From the NCBI GenBank assembly GCA_045132895.1, contig JBGUTC010000013.1, forward strand, positions 1 through 13,982: 13,982 nt of DNA, read 5' to 3'. Shown piece by piece: positions 13,805 through 13,982 of the stretch. Made by a program: the position numbers and the translations under genes. Source of the DNA: UMGS755 sp045132895 (GTDB taxonomy: Bacteria; Bacillota; Clostridia; UBA1381; UBA9506). The notes under the pieces were generated by a model. The model worked only from the letters and a program-made list of their open reading frames with translations, had not been told where the DNA came from and made no database searches. Position 1 is the first letter of the stretch. Every line of letters begins with the position of its first letter.

Positions 13805-13982
13805 ATGAATAATCAACGTATTTTAGTTGTAGATGACGATAGAAACATCTGTGAATTAATCCGGTTATATCTTGAAAAAGAAGGCTTTTCTGTTACATTG
13901 GCCCACGACGGTCAAGCAGCGCTGACTCTTTTTAAAGAAAGCACTCCGTCCATCGTTCTGCTGGATATCATGCTTCCGAAAA
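13805..13982 (+). CDS. Response regulator, receiver domain (3' end outside window)
   Basis: The first 59 residues of a two-component response regulator. The receiver domain starts at RILVVDDDRNICELI (5-19), with the acidic pocket around D10-D12, and the phosphoacceptor is Asp54 in LLDIMLP (52-58). This form is most common in OmpR/PhoB-type DNA-binding regulators, but the output domain is cut off. GGAGG (13791-13795) lies nine bases before the ATG. It probably shares the methyltransferase transcript, and a histidine kinase gene may follow. Confidence 0.92.
   Translation, partial: MNNQRILVVDDDRNICELIRLYLEKEGFSVTLAHDGQAALTLFKESTPSIVLLDIMLPK

Noticed and set aside
13475..13816. Long reading frame on the - strand opposite the methyltransferase
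   Set aside because: It has no recognisable motifs or SD and overlaps a clear family member; it is a shadow frame. The same holds for 10291-10689 (+) within the MFS gene and 9095-9568 (+) within pckG.

Overview
The window is an ordinary chromosomal segment of an anaerobic Bacillota-type bacterium of moderate GC. A yabP-yabQ-divIC-yabR block like that of Bacillus/Clostridium points to a spore-former or a descendant of one. The metabolism (HdrA/Flx electron-bifurcation modules, a soluble fumarate reductase, a GTP-type PEP carboxykinase and an AspT-type antiporter) fits a fumarate- or succinate-metabolising anaerobe. The Negativicutes or a related Clostridia lineage would fit, but the genus cannot be fixed from this sequence. 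No phage, IS element, CRISPR array, rRNA or tRNA was seen, and no gene-free stretch exceeds 300 bases.

Region 1 (2-6561, + strand) is one tightly packed operon entering from the left edge: hdrA (3' part), flxD/mvhD, flxC, flxB, flxA, a FrdB-like iron-sulfur protein and a FrdA-like flavoprotein. The first five genes overlap each other by 1-13 bases, and the two frd genes follow within 12-16 bases, each with a strong Shine-Dalgarno (SD). No membrane anchor gene lies beside the frd genes. The five upstream products are those that, in FlxABCD-HdrABC complexes, take electrons from NADH to the bifurcating flavin of HdrA. In the visible part the place usually taken by HdrB/HdrC is taken by FrdAB. 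The simplest inference is a cytoplasmic NADH-dependent fumarate reductase that could reduce ferredoxin at the same time. This is the most interesting system in the window.

Region 2 (6578-9872, + strand) holds a perfect hairpin after frdA, a short AspT/YidE-type antiporter, a terminator whose 3' half overlaps the next promoter, and pckG (GTP PEP carboxykinase) closed by a bidirectional terminator. PckG could make oxaloacetate from PEP, which through malate and fumarate would feed FrdAB, and the transporter could exchange C4-dicarboxylates or amino acids. This would be a reductive C4 branch, inferred from proximity.

Region 3 (9885-12828, - strand) is yabP-yabQ-divIC-yabR followed by an MFS transporter. 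The yabP promoter closely matches the sigma-E (mother-cell) consensus, with a perfect -35, a 14-base spacer and a one-mismatch -10.

Region 4 (12837-13982, + strand) diverges from yabP. A near-consensus vegetative promoter with an extended -10 drives an RlmI-like SAM-dependent methyltransferase, followed after 23 bases by a response regulator that runs off the right edge.
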